Counted from the stretch's first letter, positions 33,205 through 42,400 are shown. The stretch: DNA of 58,746 bases from Oscillospiraceae bacterium (GCA_021200565.1 JAJQGJ010000004.1:1-58746), one strand, 5' to 3'. Notes: generated by a model not told the origin, from the sequence alone. A program made the numbers and translations.

Positions 33205-33852
33205 CTATTGCGGGAGGAGAATTTCGGTTGAAAAGGCTCCGTCCTCGCTGTTGCGGGAGATATAGCCGCCGTACTTTTTGACTAGAGAGTCAATACGGGC
33301 AAGCCCCAAGCCGTGACCTTCACCCTTGGTGGTGTCAAAAACAAAACGCTTTTTGTCGGCAGTGAAATTGGTGAAGGAGATGTAGAACTGGCTGTCTCTG
33401 ACCGCCATATAGACACGGATCATGCGCTTGTCTTCCGGCAATTTCTTTGACGCTTCGATTGCATTATCAAAGAGATTTCCGATTATTGAGCAGAGGTCTA
33501 TATCCGAAACTGAAAGCTTCACGGGGATTTCGGCATCGGCTTTTACTGGGATATTTGCCGCTTTGGCAAGAGAAATCTTGCTGTTTAAGATTGCATCACA
33601 CATAGCGTTGCCGGAATGGATGACAGTGTCGACTGTGTTGAGGTCGGTTTCGAGCTCGTTTAAGTATGCCATGACAGAATCCATATCGCCGGACATAACA
33701 CGGGTTTTCAGAACCTGAATATGATTTCTGTAGTCGTGGCGCCAGCCACGGATCTGTCTGTACATGTTCTCGACTTCGGCATAGTGGGTCTTGAGAAGCT
33801 CCTGCTGATATGCATCTATTTTCTTATTCATTTTCTTTGAAAGCTTTGGCAT
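33205..33852 (-). CDS. GHKL histidine kinase without sensor domain
   Basis: 215 aa. After a 30-residue N-terminal helix it begins directly with the phosphoacceptor segment RHDYRNHIQVLK of the AgrC-like family, then the N box NLFDNAIEASKKL and G box GHGLGLARI of the ATP-binding domain. The 5-7 transmembrane helices that normally detect a peptide are absent and there is no coding space for them before the response regulator gene, nine bases upstream. It is therefore a soluble kinase whose input must come from elsewhere. GGAGTG precedes the ATG. Confidence 0.88.
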   Translation of the reverse strand: MPKLSKKMNKKIDAYQQELLKTHYAEVENMYRQIRGWRHDYRNHIQVLKTRVMSGDMDSVMAYLNELETDLNTVDTVIHSGNAMCDAILNSKISLAKAANIPVKADAEIPVKLSVSDIDLCSIIGNLFDNAIEASKKLPEDKRMIRVYMAVRDSQFYISFTNFTADKKRFVFDTTKGEGHGLGLARIDSLVKKYGGYISRNSEDGAFSTEILLPQ

Positions 33853-33861
33853 CGCAAGTGT

Positions 33862-34566
33862 TCACTCCTTCCCTACTCTGTGGATTAATGCTCTGTTGAG
33901 CGGCTCGTATTGTCCACGTGGGAGCGGGATTACTATATTATCCCTGAGATAGATTTCGGTTTTGGTAACCTTACGGACATACTTAAGGTTTACGATATAC
34001 GAGCGTCCGGTGCGGTAGAAGTTTTCGTCCAAGAGAGACTCGAACTCGCCCAAGGTCTTCTTTACTGTGTAGTCCTCATCAGCATGGACAGTGACATAAT
34101 TTTTGATGACTTCGAGGTATTTTATATCAATAAGAGGGACTTTGACGGTTTCATCTGTCAGTTCAAGTGTAAGCATACGCTCACATCTTGCAATCTTAAC
34201 TACCGCTTTGTCTAAAACTTCAAAAAGCTTTTCTTCTTTCAGGGGCTTCATAAGATAATTTAGAGCGTCAACGTCGTAGCCATCGGCGATATAGTCGGAA
34301 TAGCCGGTGATGAAAACAATCTGGACATAGCGGTTGTCAACCCTCAGCTTCTTGGCGAGGCTCACTCCGTTCATGCCGCCCATTTCTATGTCTAAAAGAA
34401 GTATATCATAGTCTTTTGTCTCAGAATATGAGAATAAGAAAGCTTCTGCGGAGTCAAAAATATTGATTTCAGCTGTTATATCTCTGGCGGTTGCCCACTT
34501 CTGGGTCAGGTCAAATACGAGATTTGTCATATCGTGAGAATCGTCGCAGATTGCAAGTTTATACAT
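33862..34566 (-). CDS. LytTR-family response regulator
   Basis: 234 aa transcription factor of the AgrA/LytR type. Receiver domain at 1-120 with the acidic pair DD, phosphoacceptor Asp in DILLLDIEMGG and Lys in YLMKPL; LytTR DNA-binding domain from about 135 (EVIKNYVTVH, FYRTGRSYIVNL). ATG at 34566 has GGGAGG upstream. It pairs with the next kinase gene and heads an operon with two ABC exporter subunits, which it probably controls. Confidence 0.92.
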   Translation of the reverse strand: MYKLAICDDSHDMTNLVFDLTQKWATARDITAEINIFDSAEAFLFSYSETKDYDILLLDIEMGGMNGVSLAKKLRVDNRYVQIVFITGYSDYIADGYDVDALNYLMKPLKEEKLFEVLDKAVVKIARCERMLTLELTDETVKVPLIDIKYLEVIKNYVTVHADEDYTVKKTLGEFESLLDENFYRTGRSYIVNLKYVRKVTKTEIYLRDNIVIPLPRGQYEPLNRALIHRVGKE

Positions 34567-34597
34567 AGCGGAGCCTCCCTCCTGATAATCTATATCC

Positions 34598-34626
34598 ATT
34601 TTATAACACTCAGGCTTAAAAGTCAA
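34598..34626 (-). promoter_or_regulatory. Promoter of two-component/ABC operon
   Basis: Leftward TTGACT (34621-34626), 17 bp, TAAAAT (34598-34603), immediately after the tsf terminator. Confidence 0.7.
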
Positions 34627-34631
34627 CATAA

Positions 34632-34664
34632 TAAAAAAGAGCCTGCCGGAATGGCAAGCTCTTT
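34632..34664 (-). terminator. Terminator of rpsB-tsf
   Basis: AAAGAGCcTGCC (34636-34647) pairs with GGCAAGCTCTTT (34653-34664); the leftward RNA continues with a run of U. Confidence 0.88.
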
Positions 34665-34675
34665 ATAGCTTTTGA

Positions 34676-35587
34676 TTACTTGATCATGGAAGCGATTTCT
34701 TCAGCGAAGTTCTCTTCCTTCTTGGCGATACCCTCGCCTCTCTCGTAGCGGATATACTGCTTGATTGCAATCTTGCCGCCGAGATCCTTGGCGCACTTCT
34801 CGACATACTTGCCGACAGTGTACTCATTATCCTTGACGAATTCCTGCTCTACGAGGCAGTTCTCAGAATAGTACTTACCGAGCTTGCCTTCTGCAATCTT
34901 TGCAAGAACAGCCTCGGGCTTAGAAGCCATCTTCGGATCCTCAGCCATCTGAGCCATGACGATCTTCTTCTCACCCTCAAGAACCTCAGCCGGAACGGAA
35001 GCTCTGTCGAGGTATGCCGGGCTCATAGCAGCGATCTGCAGAGCGCAATCCTTGCCGCAGGCATAAGCCTTGTCGCCGAGGTCGGTGTCGAGCTGAACCA
35101 GAACGCCGATTCTGCCTTCGCCGTGAACATAGGAAACGAGGTCGCCCTCGAGACGGGTGAAGCGTCTGATCTGGATATTCTCTCTTATCTTGAGGAACAG
35201 CTCCTGGAGCTCTTCCTGAACGGTCATCTCAGAGCCAACAGCCTTGCAAGCCTTGAGCGCTTCGACATCTGCGGGATTCTCAGCGGCGATGGTCTTTGCA
35301 ACAGTCTTGACGAAAGACTTGAACTGATCGGTATTTGCAACGAAGTCTGTTTCAGAGTTGACTTCAACTACTACGCCTACGCCATTCTCAACGAAAGCCT
35401 CAACCAAGCCCTCTGCGGAAACTCTGCCAGCCTTCTTAGCCTGAGAAGCGAGACCCTTTTCTCTCAAAATAACTATTGCCTGCTCAAAATCGCCGTCAGC
35501 CTCTACGAGAGCCTTCTTGCAATCCATCATGCCGACGCCGGTTCTTTCTCTCAAAGAAGCAACGTCCTTTGCGGTTATATTAGCCAT
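34676..35587 (-). CDS. tsf: Elongation factor Ts
   Basis: 303 aa guanine-nucleotide exchange factor for EF-Tu. Seen: the N-terminal UBA-like segment VASLRERTGVGMMDCKKAL, the core TDFVANTDQF and HGEGRIGVLVQL motifs. Normal length. It follows rpsB by 35 bases in the universally conserved order; AGGAA precedes the ATG. Confidence 0.97.
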   Translation of the reverse strand: MANITAKDVASLRERTGVGMMDCKKALVEADGDFEQAIVILREKGLASQAKKAGRVSAEGLVEAFVENGVGVVVEVNSETDFVANTDQFKSFVKTVAKTIAAENPADVEALKACKAVGSEMTVQEELQELFLKIRENIQIRRFTRLEGDLVSYVHGEGRIGVLVQLDTDLGDKAYACGKDCALQIAAMSPAYLDRASVPAEVLEGEKKIVMAQMAEDPKMASKPEAVLAKIAEGKLGKYYSENCLVEQEFVKDNEYTVGKYVEKCAKDLGGKIAIKQYIRYERGEGIAKKEENFAEEIASMIK

Positions 35588-35622
35588 AGTAAAGATTCCT
35601 TTCTTGCTATCTTATATCTGAA

Positions 35623-36387
35623 TTATTCTTCAGCAGAAGCCTCTTCCGCAGGAGCTTCTTCAGCAGGTGCTGAAGCTTCTGTCTCCTCAGCTGCGGCATT
35701 AGCCTCGCCCTGTCTGCCCTCGATGATGGCATCCGCCATTGCGCCGGAAATAAGCTTGACAGCTCTTATAGCGTCATCGTTACCGGGGATTACATAATCA
35801 ACCTCGTCGGGGTCGCAGTTGGTATCTACGATAGCAACTATCGGAATACCTAATTTTCTTGCTTCGGAAACGGCGATCTTCTCACGCTTCGGGTCAACGA
35901 TGAAGAGTGCTGCGGGAAGCTTCTCCATGGTCTTGATACCGCCGAGATACTTCTCAAGCTTCTCGATTTCGAGGGTGAGCTTTGCAACTTCCTTCTTCGG
36001 GAGAAGTTCGAATGTGCCGTCAGCTTCCATCTTGTGGAGCTGCTCGAGACGGGCAATTCTTGTCTTGATGGTCTCGAAGTTGGTCATCATGCCGCCGAGC
36101 CAACGGGCGTTGACATAGTGAGCGCCAGCTCTGGTTGCCTCTTCCTTGATTGAGTCGCCTGCCTGCTTCTTGGTTCCTACGAAGAGAACCTCGCCGCCGT
36201 TAGCGGATACGTCTCTTAAGAACATGTAGGCTTCATCGAGCTTCTTGACTGTCTTCTGAAGGTCGATGATATAGATTCCGTTTCTTTCTGTGAAGATGTA
36301 GGGAGCCATCTTCGGGTTCCATCTTCTTGTCTGGTGACCGAAATGTACGCCAGCTTCAAGAAGCTGTTTCATTGATACTACTGACAT
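35623..36387 (-). CDS. rpsB: 30S ribosomal protein S2
   Basis: 254 aa. Seen: [40 protein letters not shown] and [20 protein letters not shown], all diagnostic of S2. The C-terminus adds an Ala/Glu-rich tail of about 25 residues ([11 protein letters not shown]). ATG at 36387 follows AGGAGG. First gene of rpsB-tsf. Confidence 0.97.
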   Translation of the reverse strand: MSVVSMKQLLEAGVHFGHQTRRWNPKMAPYIFTERNGIYIIDLQKTVKKLDEAYMFLRDVSANGGEVLFVGTKKQAGDSIKEEATRAGAHYVNARWLGGMMTNFETIKTRIARLEQLHKMEADGTFELLPKKEVAKLTLEIEKLEKYLGGIKTMEKLPAALFIVDPKREKIAVSEARKLGIPIVAIVDTNCDPDEVDYVIPGNDDAIRAVKLISGAMADAIIEGRQGEANAAAEETEASAPAEEAPAEEASAEE

Positions 36388-36396
36388 TGTAGTTCC

Positions 36397-36497
36397 TCCT
36401 AATTTGGTTTTTAATTTAATCCTCCGCACAGGTTACCTTGCCTTCACCTGGAGCAAGACCCAGGAACCACAGCAAAACCTATGCGTGCGAATTGCGG
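36397..36497 (-). promoter_or_regulatory. Structured leader of rpsB
   Basis: A closing stem pairs CGCAC with GTGCG (36485-36489 with 36425-36429) and AGGTT with AACCT (36476-36480 with 36430-36434); it encloses a CCTGG/CCAGG hairpin (36460-36464 with 36447-36451). It covers nearly the whole leader up to the ribosome site. Autoregulation by S2 is known in other bacteria; here it is inferred. Confidence 0.5.
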
Positions 36498-36501
36498 TAA
36501 T

Positions 36502-36530
36502 ATTATAGCACGGGAATTGAGAGATTGCAA
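36502..36530 (-). promoter_or_regulatory. Promoter of rpsB-tsf
   Basis: Leftward TTGCAA (36525-36530), 17 bp, TATAAT (36502-36507). Confidence 0.82.
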
Positions 36531-36548
36531 GTGTTTTTTGATATTTTT

Positions 36549-39119
36549 TTAATCTATTTCCGTTTCGGTATTACCCGCTTCGACTGGCTCATCGACCTCG
36601 ACTTCTTCCACATCCACCGGAACGAGGTTGGCAATAGCCGTCTCGATTGCTTCGGCATAGGCGTTGACCGTTGTCTGGTTGAGGACATTCAGATTCCAGT
36701 TGACGGCATTTATTGCAGCTGTTACGCCTGAGAAGTCGACATAGTCGCCTGGGTTCAGGGCGTTTGCCTTAGCGATGGCAGCGGTGACTGCTGCATAGTT
36801 TGCCTGAACATTGAGGAGGCTTGTGCCGGCGGTCTTGGTTGCCGTGAAGGTCTGGCTGCCAATGGTGAAGGTTGCCTCATAGACGGTCTGACCGAGCACT
36901 TTCGAAGTGGTAGAGGCAGCTGTCAGTGTGACAGTACTTGTGCAGCCGGATTCGGTGCAGGTGAACACACCTGTTACCGTGCTGTAGTCATCAGACCAGG
37001 TATATGTCGGGTTGCCATATGTATGCAGATGATTTCCTGCGGTGACGTTCACGTAGCTATAGCTGGCGATAAGGTTCTGATAAATCGTTTCGAGCGTGCT
37101 GGCATCTACCTGCTCAATCTCCTCAAGAGCACTCGCCGAGCTTCCGGCTCTGACTTCATAGCAGCTAGCAGCGGTATCCAGCGTAGCCTCTCCACCAACC
37201 TCAACTCCTCCTGAAGCTTCAACCTCGCTTGCGGAGATGGTCATGTTGCTTTCCGTACAAATTGCGCAGCTGTCAGTGCCGGTGGAAGTTATAGCTGCAG
37301 TTACTGTGCTGTCTTCTTTAATTGTGAGATCACCATAGGAATAGACAGCATACGCTTCATCACCCTTAGCAGTGGCGGAAACGTCGCTGCTGTCGATTGT
37401 TACAGTGCCAGAATGGGAGTAGACTCCAATAGCTTCAATATCGCCATCGGCTGTAACACTCACGATACTGTTGTTTTCGATTGTGACCCCTTCGCTTGCG
37501 TAGATCGTATAAGCTCCGGTACCTGATGCTTCAGAGCTTATTTCACTATCGGTGATTACAATATTTGAAGATCCGATTCCTAAGGCACTATAGCAGTCAG
37601 ATTTTACAGTCACAGAGCTACCGTCAATGGTGACAGAATAATTTCCACTGATTGCAACTGACACACCATATGATGAGGCGGCACTTGCTGTAGCATTTAT
37701 CGAGCTGCCATTGTCGATTTTAAGGTTTCCATAAGAGCAGATTGCACTGGTCTCCGCATATGCATTAGTGGAGTCGGACACAGCCTCAGCGGTTATCGTA
37801 CTTGAGGATATTGTGGCATCGCTGAAAGATAAGATTGCAAAAGGATAATAGCCCGAAGCATTAGCGGTCACGACGCTGCTGTCGCCAATTACAACACCAT
37901 AGTCACCATATGAATATATTGCAAAAGCCAATCCACTATCAGTGTCGGCTGTCGCCGTAGCCGCAACAGTGCTGTTTGTGATTTTGGTAGATCCATCTAG
38001 TACACAGATTCCGCATGCCGTACTGCCGGTGGCTGTAACGGTCAGAGAGCTTGCTTCAACAGTCAAATCTGTATCTGCATAGATTGCACGGGCTTCATAG
38101 GCAGCGTTTGCTGTAGCCTCTACTGTACTGCCGTTATCGACTGTAATGTATGCTGCGATGATGCCGGAAGCTCCGACATTATTGCCAGTAGATGTAGCCG
38201 AGACAGTTACTTTACTTGATGTGATTGTTATTTCATCACACATGATTGCGCAAGTAGAGTAACCGCTCACCGTAACAGACACCTCTGCGCCTCCTGAAAC
38301 ATTCACGCTGTCTGCATAGATTCCATAAGCTGTGTTTATATTCTGAACATTCATGGTCAGGCTGCCGGTACCGCTCAGGGACAGAGCACCCGTGACTTCA
38401 ATGCCGCAGTCACCTGCTATTGTGAGGCTATTAGTTCCTTCCAGCACTATCGCTAAATCATCGCCATAGGTGATAGCCGACGTGCCACCATAACCGCAAA
38501 GCGTCAACGTGCCGTTCGAGAAGTAGGCGTAGCTTGCAACAGTGCTATCCGGTTTGCCAGCAATCTCCGCTGAGCCGTTGGTGGTATAGTACCCGTCATA
38601 AAGCTTCAGGCTGCCGATGGTAATATAATCGGGCTCAGAGGCACCGCAGACGGAACAAACACCGCTCGAGTAGGTGTGATCAGGTTGGATTATGGTGCAC
38701 TTAGTTGGGAAAGAAGAACTATCATAAGTTGTGCCACAACTGAGGGTGACTGAGGTAATTTGTGTACTGAGAAAAGCCATAGCATCTATTTCTTTCAAGC
38801 CATCTGGAAACGTAACTGAAGCTAATTGTCCGCAGTTCTGAAAAGCACCTTCACCAATGGTTTTCACGGTATCAGGAATAGTAACAGAAGTTATACCATC
38901 ATTAAATGAAAAAGCATAATCGCCAATCGCCACTACATCATAGCCAGTAATCTGCGAAGGAATTGTAACATTTGCATCTGAACCGACATAACCAGTTATG
39001 GTAACTCCTTCACCAGAATAAACACACGTGAAATCGCTTTCATTAGCCATCACCATCACCGTCATCGCTGTGATCGCAAGGCAGAGGGTCAGGATAATTA
39101 TGAAAAGCTTTTTTGTCAT
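36549..39119 (-). CDS. Secreted beta-helix/LRR surface protein
   Basis: 856 aa. Signal peptide (1-25, cut after VMA); BspA-type leucine-rich repeats (about 30-150: VTIPSQITGYDVVAIGDYAF, VTIPDTVKTIGEGAFQNC); one CSVCGA cysteine motif; then about 500 residues of imperfect beta-helix repeats, 30-40 residues each, rich in Ser, Thr, Ala and Val (IYSYGDLTIK, ICSYGNLKID, VYSHSGTVTID); and a C-terminal FIVAR-like module almost identical to that of 20705-22531. Unlike that protein it stops right after VEAGNTETEID and has no sorting signal or anchor, so it should be released or bound otherwise. Function unknown; adhesin-like. Confidence 0.82.
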   Translation of the reverse strand: MTKKLFIIILTLCLAITAMTVMVMANESDFTCVYSGEGVTITGYVGSDANVTIPSQITGYDVVAIGDYAFSFNDGITSVTIPDTVKTIGEGAFQNCGQLASVTFPDGLKEIDAMAFLSTQITSVTLSCGTTYDSSSFPTKCTIIQPDHTYSSGVCSVCGASEPDYITIGSLKLYDGYYTTNGSAEIAGKPDSTVASYAYFSNGTLTLCGYGGTSAITYGDDLAIVLEGTNSLTIAGDCGIEVTGALSLSGTGSLTMNVQNINTAYGIYADSVNVSGGAEVSVTVSGYSTCAIMCDEITITSSKVTVSATSTGNNVGASGIIAAYITVDNGSTVEATANAAYEARAIYADTDLTVEASSLTVTATGSTACGICVLDGSTKITNSTVAATATADTDSGLAFAIYSYGDYGVVIGDSSVVTANASGYYPFAILSFSDATISSSTITAEAVSDSTNAYAETSAICSYGNLKIDNGSSINATASAASSYGVSVAISGNYSVTIDGSSVTVKSDCYSALGIGSSNIVITDSEISSEASGTGAYTIYASEGVTIENNSIVSVTADGDIEAIGVYSHSGTVTIDSSDVSATAKGDEAYAVYSYGDLTIKEDSTVTAAITSTGTDSCAICTESNMTISASEVEASGGVEVGGEATLDTAASCYEVRAGSSASALEEIEQVDASTLETIYQNLIASYSYVNVTAGNHLHTYGNPTYTWSDDYSTVTGVFTCTESGCTSTVTLTAASTTSKVLGQTVYEATFTIGSQTFTATKTAGTSLLNVQANYAAVTAAIAKANALNPGDYVDFSGVTAAINAVNWNLNVLNQTTVNAYAEAIETAIANLVPVDVEEVEVDEPVEAGNTETEID

Positions 39120-39180
39120 AGGGGTTTCCTCCTTTGAATTGAAAAAAGTAAGTGAGTAGTTATTTTAATTTCCTCATCTA

Positions 39181-39210
39181 ATTATAACATAAAATGTGAC
39201 AGGTTGTCAA
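39181..39210 (-). promoter_or_regulatory. Promoter of beta-helix protein gene
   Basis: Leftward TTGACA (39205-39210), 18 bp, TATAAT (39181-39186). Flanks match those of the promoter at 22704-22732. Confidence 0.82.
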
Positions 39211-39237
39211 TAGGTTTTCTAGAGATTTAGAAAATTT

Positions 39238-40377
39238 TCAGTTTTTCATAAGCTTCAGCTTAGGGAGGTTGGTGTCCTCGGCGAAGTTCTGGGCATTGTA
39301 GAGGATGAGGATGGAGTCATACTCTGCGAGATCGTCAATGTAATTGGCAAGAGTCGTCAGATACCTCAGGTCTATGACGTCGATTTCGCAGTAGTTTTCG
39401 GCTAAGAACGGGATGAGGCAGTTGGCGTAGCTGTCCTTGATGACAAGGAGCTTGCCGCCGGCGGAGTCTGAGACTACCTGGGTGAGAGCAGTATTCGAGC
39501 CAAGGTAGCAGAGGTATTTGTCTTTTCTTGAAAGATAGCTTTCATCAAAGACGCTTGTATATGTGACGTTTCCCTCTTCATCGGTGGTGACTTTGGAAAC
39601 CGTGCGGGTGTTGCTCAGGTAAAACTCAATGGAATCTGCCTGGATGCCGCTGTAGAGAACTTTTGAATGGAGCGAGCCATAGAAGCTGTGGGAGGCATAC
39701 CGGACATCGAACTTGTCGATGCTGGAGGCGGTGTAGCCCATGGAATCGGCAGCCTGAATGTAGGCAAGATAGGCTCCCTTTGAAGTCCAGTGGTGGTCGG
39801 TGCGATAGTAGATGTACTCTTCCCTGCTCATATAGAGGGTGCTGTAGACATCTATCGGCTGGACGGAGGAGTTTTCCAAGAGGTAGTCATAAGAATAGGT
39901 GATGAGCTCACGCTGGCTGACCTTTTTCTCTGTATAGACAACTTCGTCGGAATAGATTTCTGCAGCAGTCGGAACGAGCATCAGATATACTGGCGTGTCG
40001 GAAAGTTCGCTGAGATATGAAATTGCTTCAAGGGAATTGTCAACGACAGAATAGTCGATTTCGTCGGTGAGCTCTATGAGGCGGTTGTCTGAGATGTAGA
40101 CGCCGTTTACTTCGCTTCTCCCCTGCAGAAGCTCAAGGCTGGTGTGAAGAGAAATCCAGTTTGTGCGCATGGCGAAGTGGTCGTCAAGCCAGGAAGTAAG
40201 GTCTTCCGAGTAGTCGCCAGAGAACCAGTCGGATACGGAGAAGTCGGGCATATCTGCAAGATAGCGGTTTTCAGTTTCGGAATAGTCATCCTTGGGCACA
40301 GCTAAAGAAGCCACGGCAAGGACAACAAGAAAGCCGAGGAAAACGGCAATATTCAGAATCTGGACTACTTTTTTCAT
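39238..40377 (-). CDS. DHHW-family SGNH-like protein (AlgX/AlgJ type)
   Basis: 379 aa membrane-anchored extracytoplasmic protein with one N-terminal helix (ILNIAVFLGFLVVLAVASLAV). The central motif YYRTDHHWTSKG defines the DHHW/AlgX-like group, which together with an MBOAT protein transfers acyl groups to surface polysaccharides; the Asp-His pair is the presumed catalytic part, with a Ser in VIKDSYANC. It follows the MBOAT gene by 24 bases and ends the holA operon. The acceptor polymer is unknown. Confidence 0.85.
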   Translation of the reverse strand: MKKVVQILNIAVFLGFLVVLAVASLAVPKDDYSETENRYLADMPDFSVSDWFSGDYSEDLTSWLDDHFAMRTNWISLHTSLELLQGRSEVNGVYISDNRLIELTDEIDYSVVDNSLEAISYLSELSDTPVYLMLVPTAAEIYSDEVVYTEKKVSQRELITYSYDYLLENSSVQPIDVYSTLYMSREEYIYYRTDHHWTSKGAYLAYIQAADSMGYTASSIDKFDVRYASHSFYGSLHSKVLYSGIQADSIEFYLSNTRTVSKVTTDEEGNVTYTSVFDESYLSRKDKYLCYLGSNTALTQVVSDSAGGKLLVIKDSYANCLIPFLAENYCEIDVIDLRYLTTLANYIDDLAEYDSILILYNAQNFAEDTNLPKLKLMKN

Positions 40378-40401
40378 CAGCGTTGGCTGTCCTGCCTTTC
40401 T

Positions 40402-41796
40402 CTAAAAGTTGAAGTATAGAAACGGATTGTAGCTCGAATTGACGAGGTATGCAGTGCAGGCTATGAGGAGCGCAGCAGTTGCTATGGGTGTTATCGCCAT
40501 GACAACCTTTGAATCTTTGCCGCCTAGGCGGGAGATGTAGTTGCCGGTGGCTCCTGACGAGAAGAAGAGGCATAGTGCCAGCGGAATGGCGGCTTCTCCA
40601 AGGAGAGCTGAGCTCTGGGAATTGAGGAAGCTTCCGCCTGCTCCAAACATCGCACCTAAGTACTGAACACCGAGGCTGAGGGAGTCTGTATCAAAGAACA
40701 CCCAGCCGATTAGAACGGCAAGCATAGTGTAGAGCCAGGAAACAGGCTTAGGGAGCTTTTTAAGTACTTTTGAGAAGCCAAGATGCTCGATTACTATGAG
40801 AATTCCGAACCATAAGCCCCAGAGAACGAAGCTCCAGCTTGCGCCGTGCCATAGACCGGTGAGAAGCCAGACAATGAGAAGGTTGCGGACGGTCTTAAAT
40901 GTACCTTCCCTGTTCCCTCCAAGCGGGAAATAGACATATTCACGGAACCAGGAGCCGAGGCTGATGTGCCAGCGTCGCCAGAATTCCGAGACGGATTTTG
41001 AGAGGTACGGCAGATTGAAGTTCTCCATGAAGTCAAAGCCGAGCATCTTGCCAAGACCGATTGCCATGTCAGAATAGCCGGAGAAATCAAAGTAGATCTG
41101 GAAGGTGAATGAGATGATTCCGACCCAGGCGGTCAGGGCAGGCATTTCAGAATAGTCCATAGCCTTGATTTCTGACCAGATGGTGCCGATATTGTTTGCA
41201 AGAAGAACTTTTTTCGCAAGTCCTATTACAAAGACAGTAACGCCCTCGGAGAATTTCGAGAGGGTGACAGTGCGCTGGTTTAACTGCTCTTCAACGTCCT
41301 GATATTTGACGATGGGTCCCGCTACAATCTGTGGGAACATGGCGATATATGCGAAGAAGCTGACAAAATTGCGCTGTGGCTTGCTTGTCCCTCTGTAGAC
41401 ATCAATAGTGTAGGACATGCTCTGGAATGTGAAGAATGAAATGCCGATGGGAAGCGGCAGTCCCGGGTCGGGTATCGAAATGCTGAAGATTGAATTTATA
41501 GTCGTGATCGCAAACGAGGTGTATTTGAAGATGAAGAGAATTGCAAGGTCTAAGATTATAGAGAGCACAAGAACCAGCTTTCGTTTATCCGAAAGCTTCG
41601 ACATCAGAATTCCAGAAATATAGTTGATTATCGAGGTTATGATGAGGACTATGACATATATCGGCTCTCCCCAGGCATAGAAAACAAGCCCTGTCAGTGC
41701 CAGCATGGGGTTTTTGAGCTTCATGGGAACGGCACAGCATAACAGCAGGGCTATCGGCAGAAAGTAAAACAGAAATTCTACGCTTGAAAAGACCAT
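40402..41796 (-). CDS. MBOAT O-acyltransferase (AlgI/DltB-like)
   Basis: 464 aa polytopic membrane protein with about 11 helices, of the membrane-bound O-acyltransferase family that passes acyl groups across the membrane. Seen: the central RRWHISLGSWFREYVYFPLGG block and the catalytic His in LTGLWHGASW. Pairs with the DHHW protein just downstream, as AlgI does with AlgJ/AlgX, so acetylation of a cell-wall or capsular glycan is likely. Confidence 0.92.
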   Translation of the reverse strand: MVFSSVEFLFYFLPIALLLCCAVPMKLKNPMLALTGLVFYAWGEPIYVIVLIITSIINYISGILMSKLSDKRKLVLVLSIILDLAILFIFKYTSFAITTINSIFSISIPDPGLPLPIGISFFTFQSMSYTIDVYRGTSKPQRNFVSFFAYIAMFPQIVAGPIVKYQDVEEQLNQRTVTLSKFSEGVTVFVIGLAKKVLLANNIGTIWSEIKAMDYSEMPALTAWVGIISFTFQIYFDFSGYSDMAIGLGKMLGFDFMENFNLPYLSKSVSEFWRRWHISLGSWFREYVYFPLGGNREGTFKTVRNLLIVWLLTGLWHGASWSFVLWGLWFGILIVIEHLGFSKVLKKLPKPVSWLYTMLAVLIGWVFFDTDSLSLGVQYLGAMFGAGGSFLNSQSSALLGEAAIPLALCLFFSSGATGNYISRLGGKDSKVVMAITPIATAALLIACTAYLVNSSYNPFLYFNF

Positions 41797-41805
41797 TGTT
41801 CGGGG

Positions 41806-42396
41806 TTATCCTTTGTTTATTTCGTCAGCCGCCTGACGGTATTCTTCGTATCCTATAGTGCGGTTTATGGCTTCCAATAGCCCGTTTACATTGAGCCTTT
41901 CGGGCAAATTGAGCCTGAGCTTAAGCTCATCACGCCTCTTCGACGAATCCGGTCTTCCCGTGAAACCGTCTTCATAGAAATCCATTTTCGTTACGATGCG
42001 GCTGTTTGTGGGCTTTTGTTCTTCTGAAAAAGGCTTTAAGACTTCAAGAAGCACGTTGTCGGGCATTCCCTCGACTCCTAATTTACCTTCGGCTGATGGA
42101 GTGGCTTTTCTCTTTTCCTTGCCGTAAATATCCGGAATATAGGCGCAACGGACATTGCCTTTATTTATGATGCCTTTTATATGACCACGGATTCTGAAGC
42201 CTGCTGAATCGCTATCGGTGAGAACTATGAGCCCGCCGTTTTCGGAATAGTATCTTAAGAGCCTGACAGATTCCTGGTCTTTGAAGACTCCGAAGCCGTT
42301 TACAACGACTATCGGACAGTCAACAAGCCTCGAAAGCTTTGCTTTGTCATATCTGCCCTCGACAACGATTGCGCCACTAATATGCAGCTTTTGCAT
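41806..42396 (-). CDS. Toprim/DUF4093 protein, RNase M5-like
   Basis: 196 aa. N-terminal toprim domain with the Glu motif VVEGRYDKAKL and the Asp motif VLTDSDSAGF, followed by the DUF4093 region. RNase M5 (RnmV), which matures 5S rRNA in low-GC Gram-positives, has this layout and size; the sequence is divergent enough that the symbol is not given. It starts four bases after the end of holA, with GGCGGTG before the ATG. Confidence 0.8.
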   Translation of the reverse strand: MQKLHISGAIVVEGRYDKAKLSRLVDCPIVVVNGFGVFKDQESVRLLRYYSENGGLIVLTDSDSAGFRIRGHIKGIINKGNVRCAYIPDIYGKEKRKATPSAEGKLGVEGMPDNVLLEVLKPFSEEQKPTNSRIVTKMDFYEDGFTGRPDSSKRRDELKLRLNLPERLNVNGLLEAINRTIGYEEYRQAADEINKG

Positions 42397-42400
42397 CAGT

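Noticed and set aside
33205-34566. Complete agr peptide signalling locus
   Set aside because: No AgrB-like protease or AgrD-like peptide was found and the kinase has no membrane sensor.
36800-39000. Possible CRISPR or tandem DNA repeat array
   Set aside because: Repetition is at protein level in a beta-helix; spacing and DNA sequence vary and the frame is continuous.
39663-40020. Arg/Cys-rich and other overlapping open frames opposite long genes
   Set aside because: They are antisense shadows of the DHHW gene with no ribosome site or promoter; the same holds for similar frames opposite pnp, the ABC exporters and the tsf/rpsB genes.
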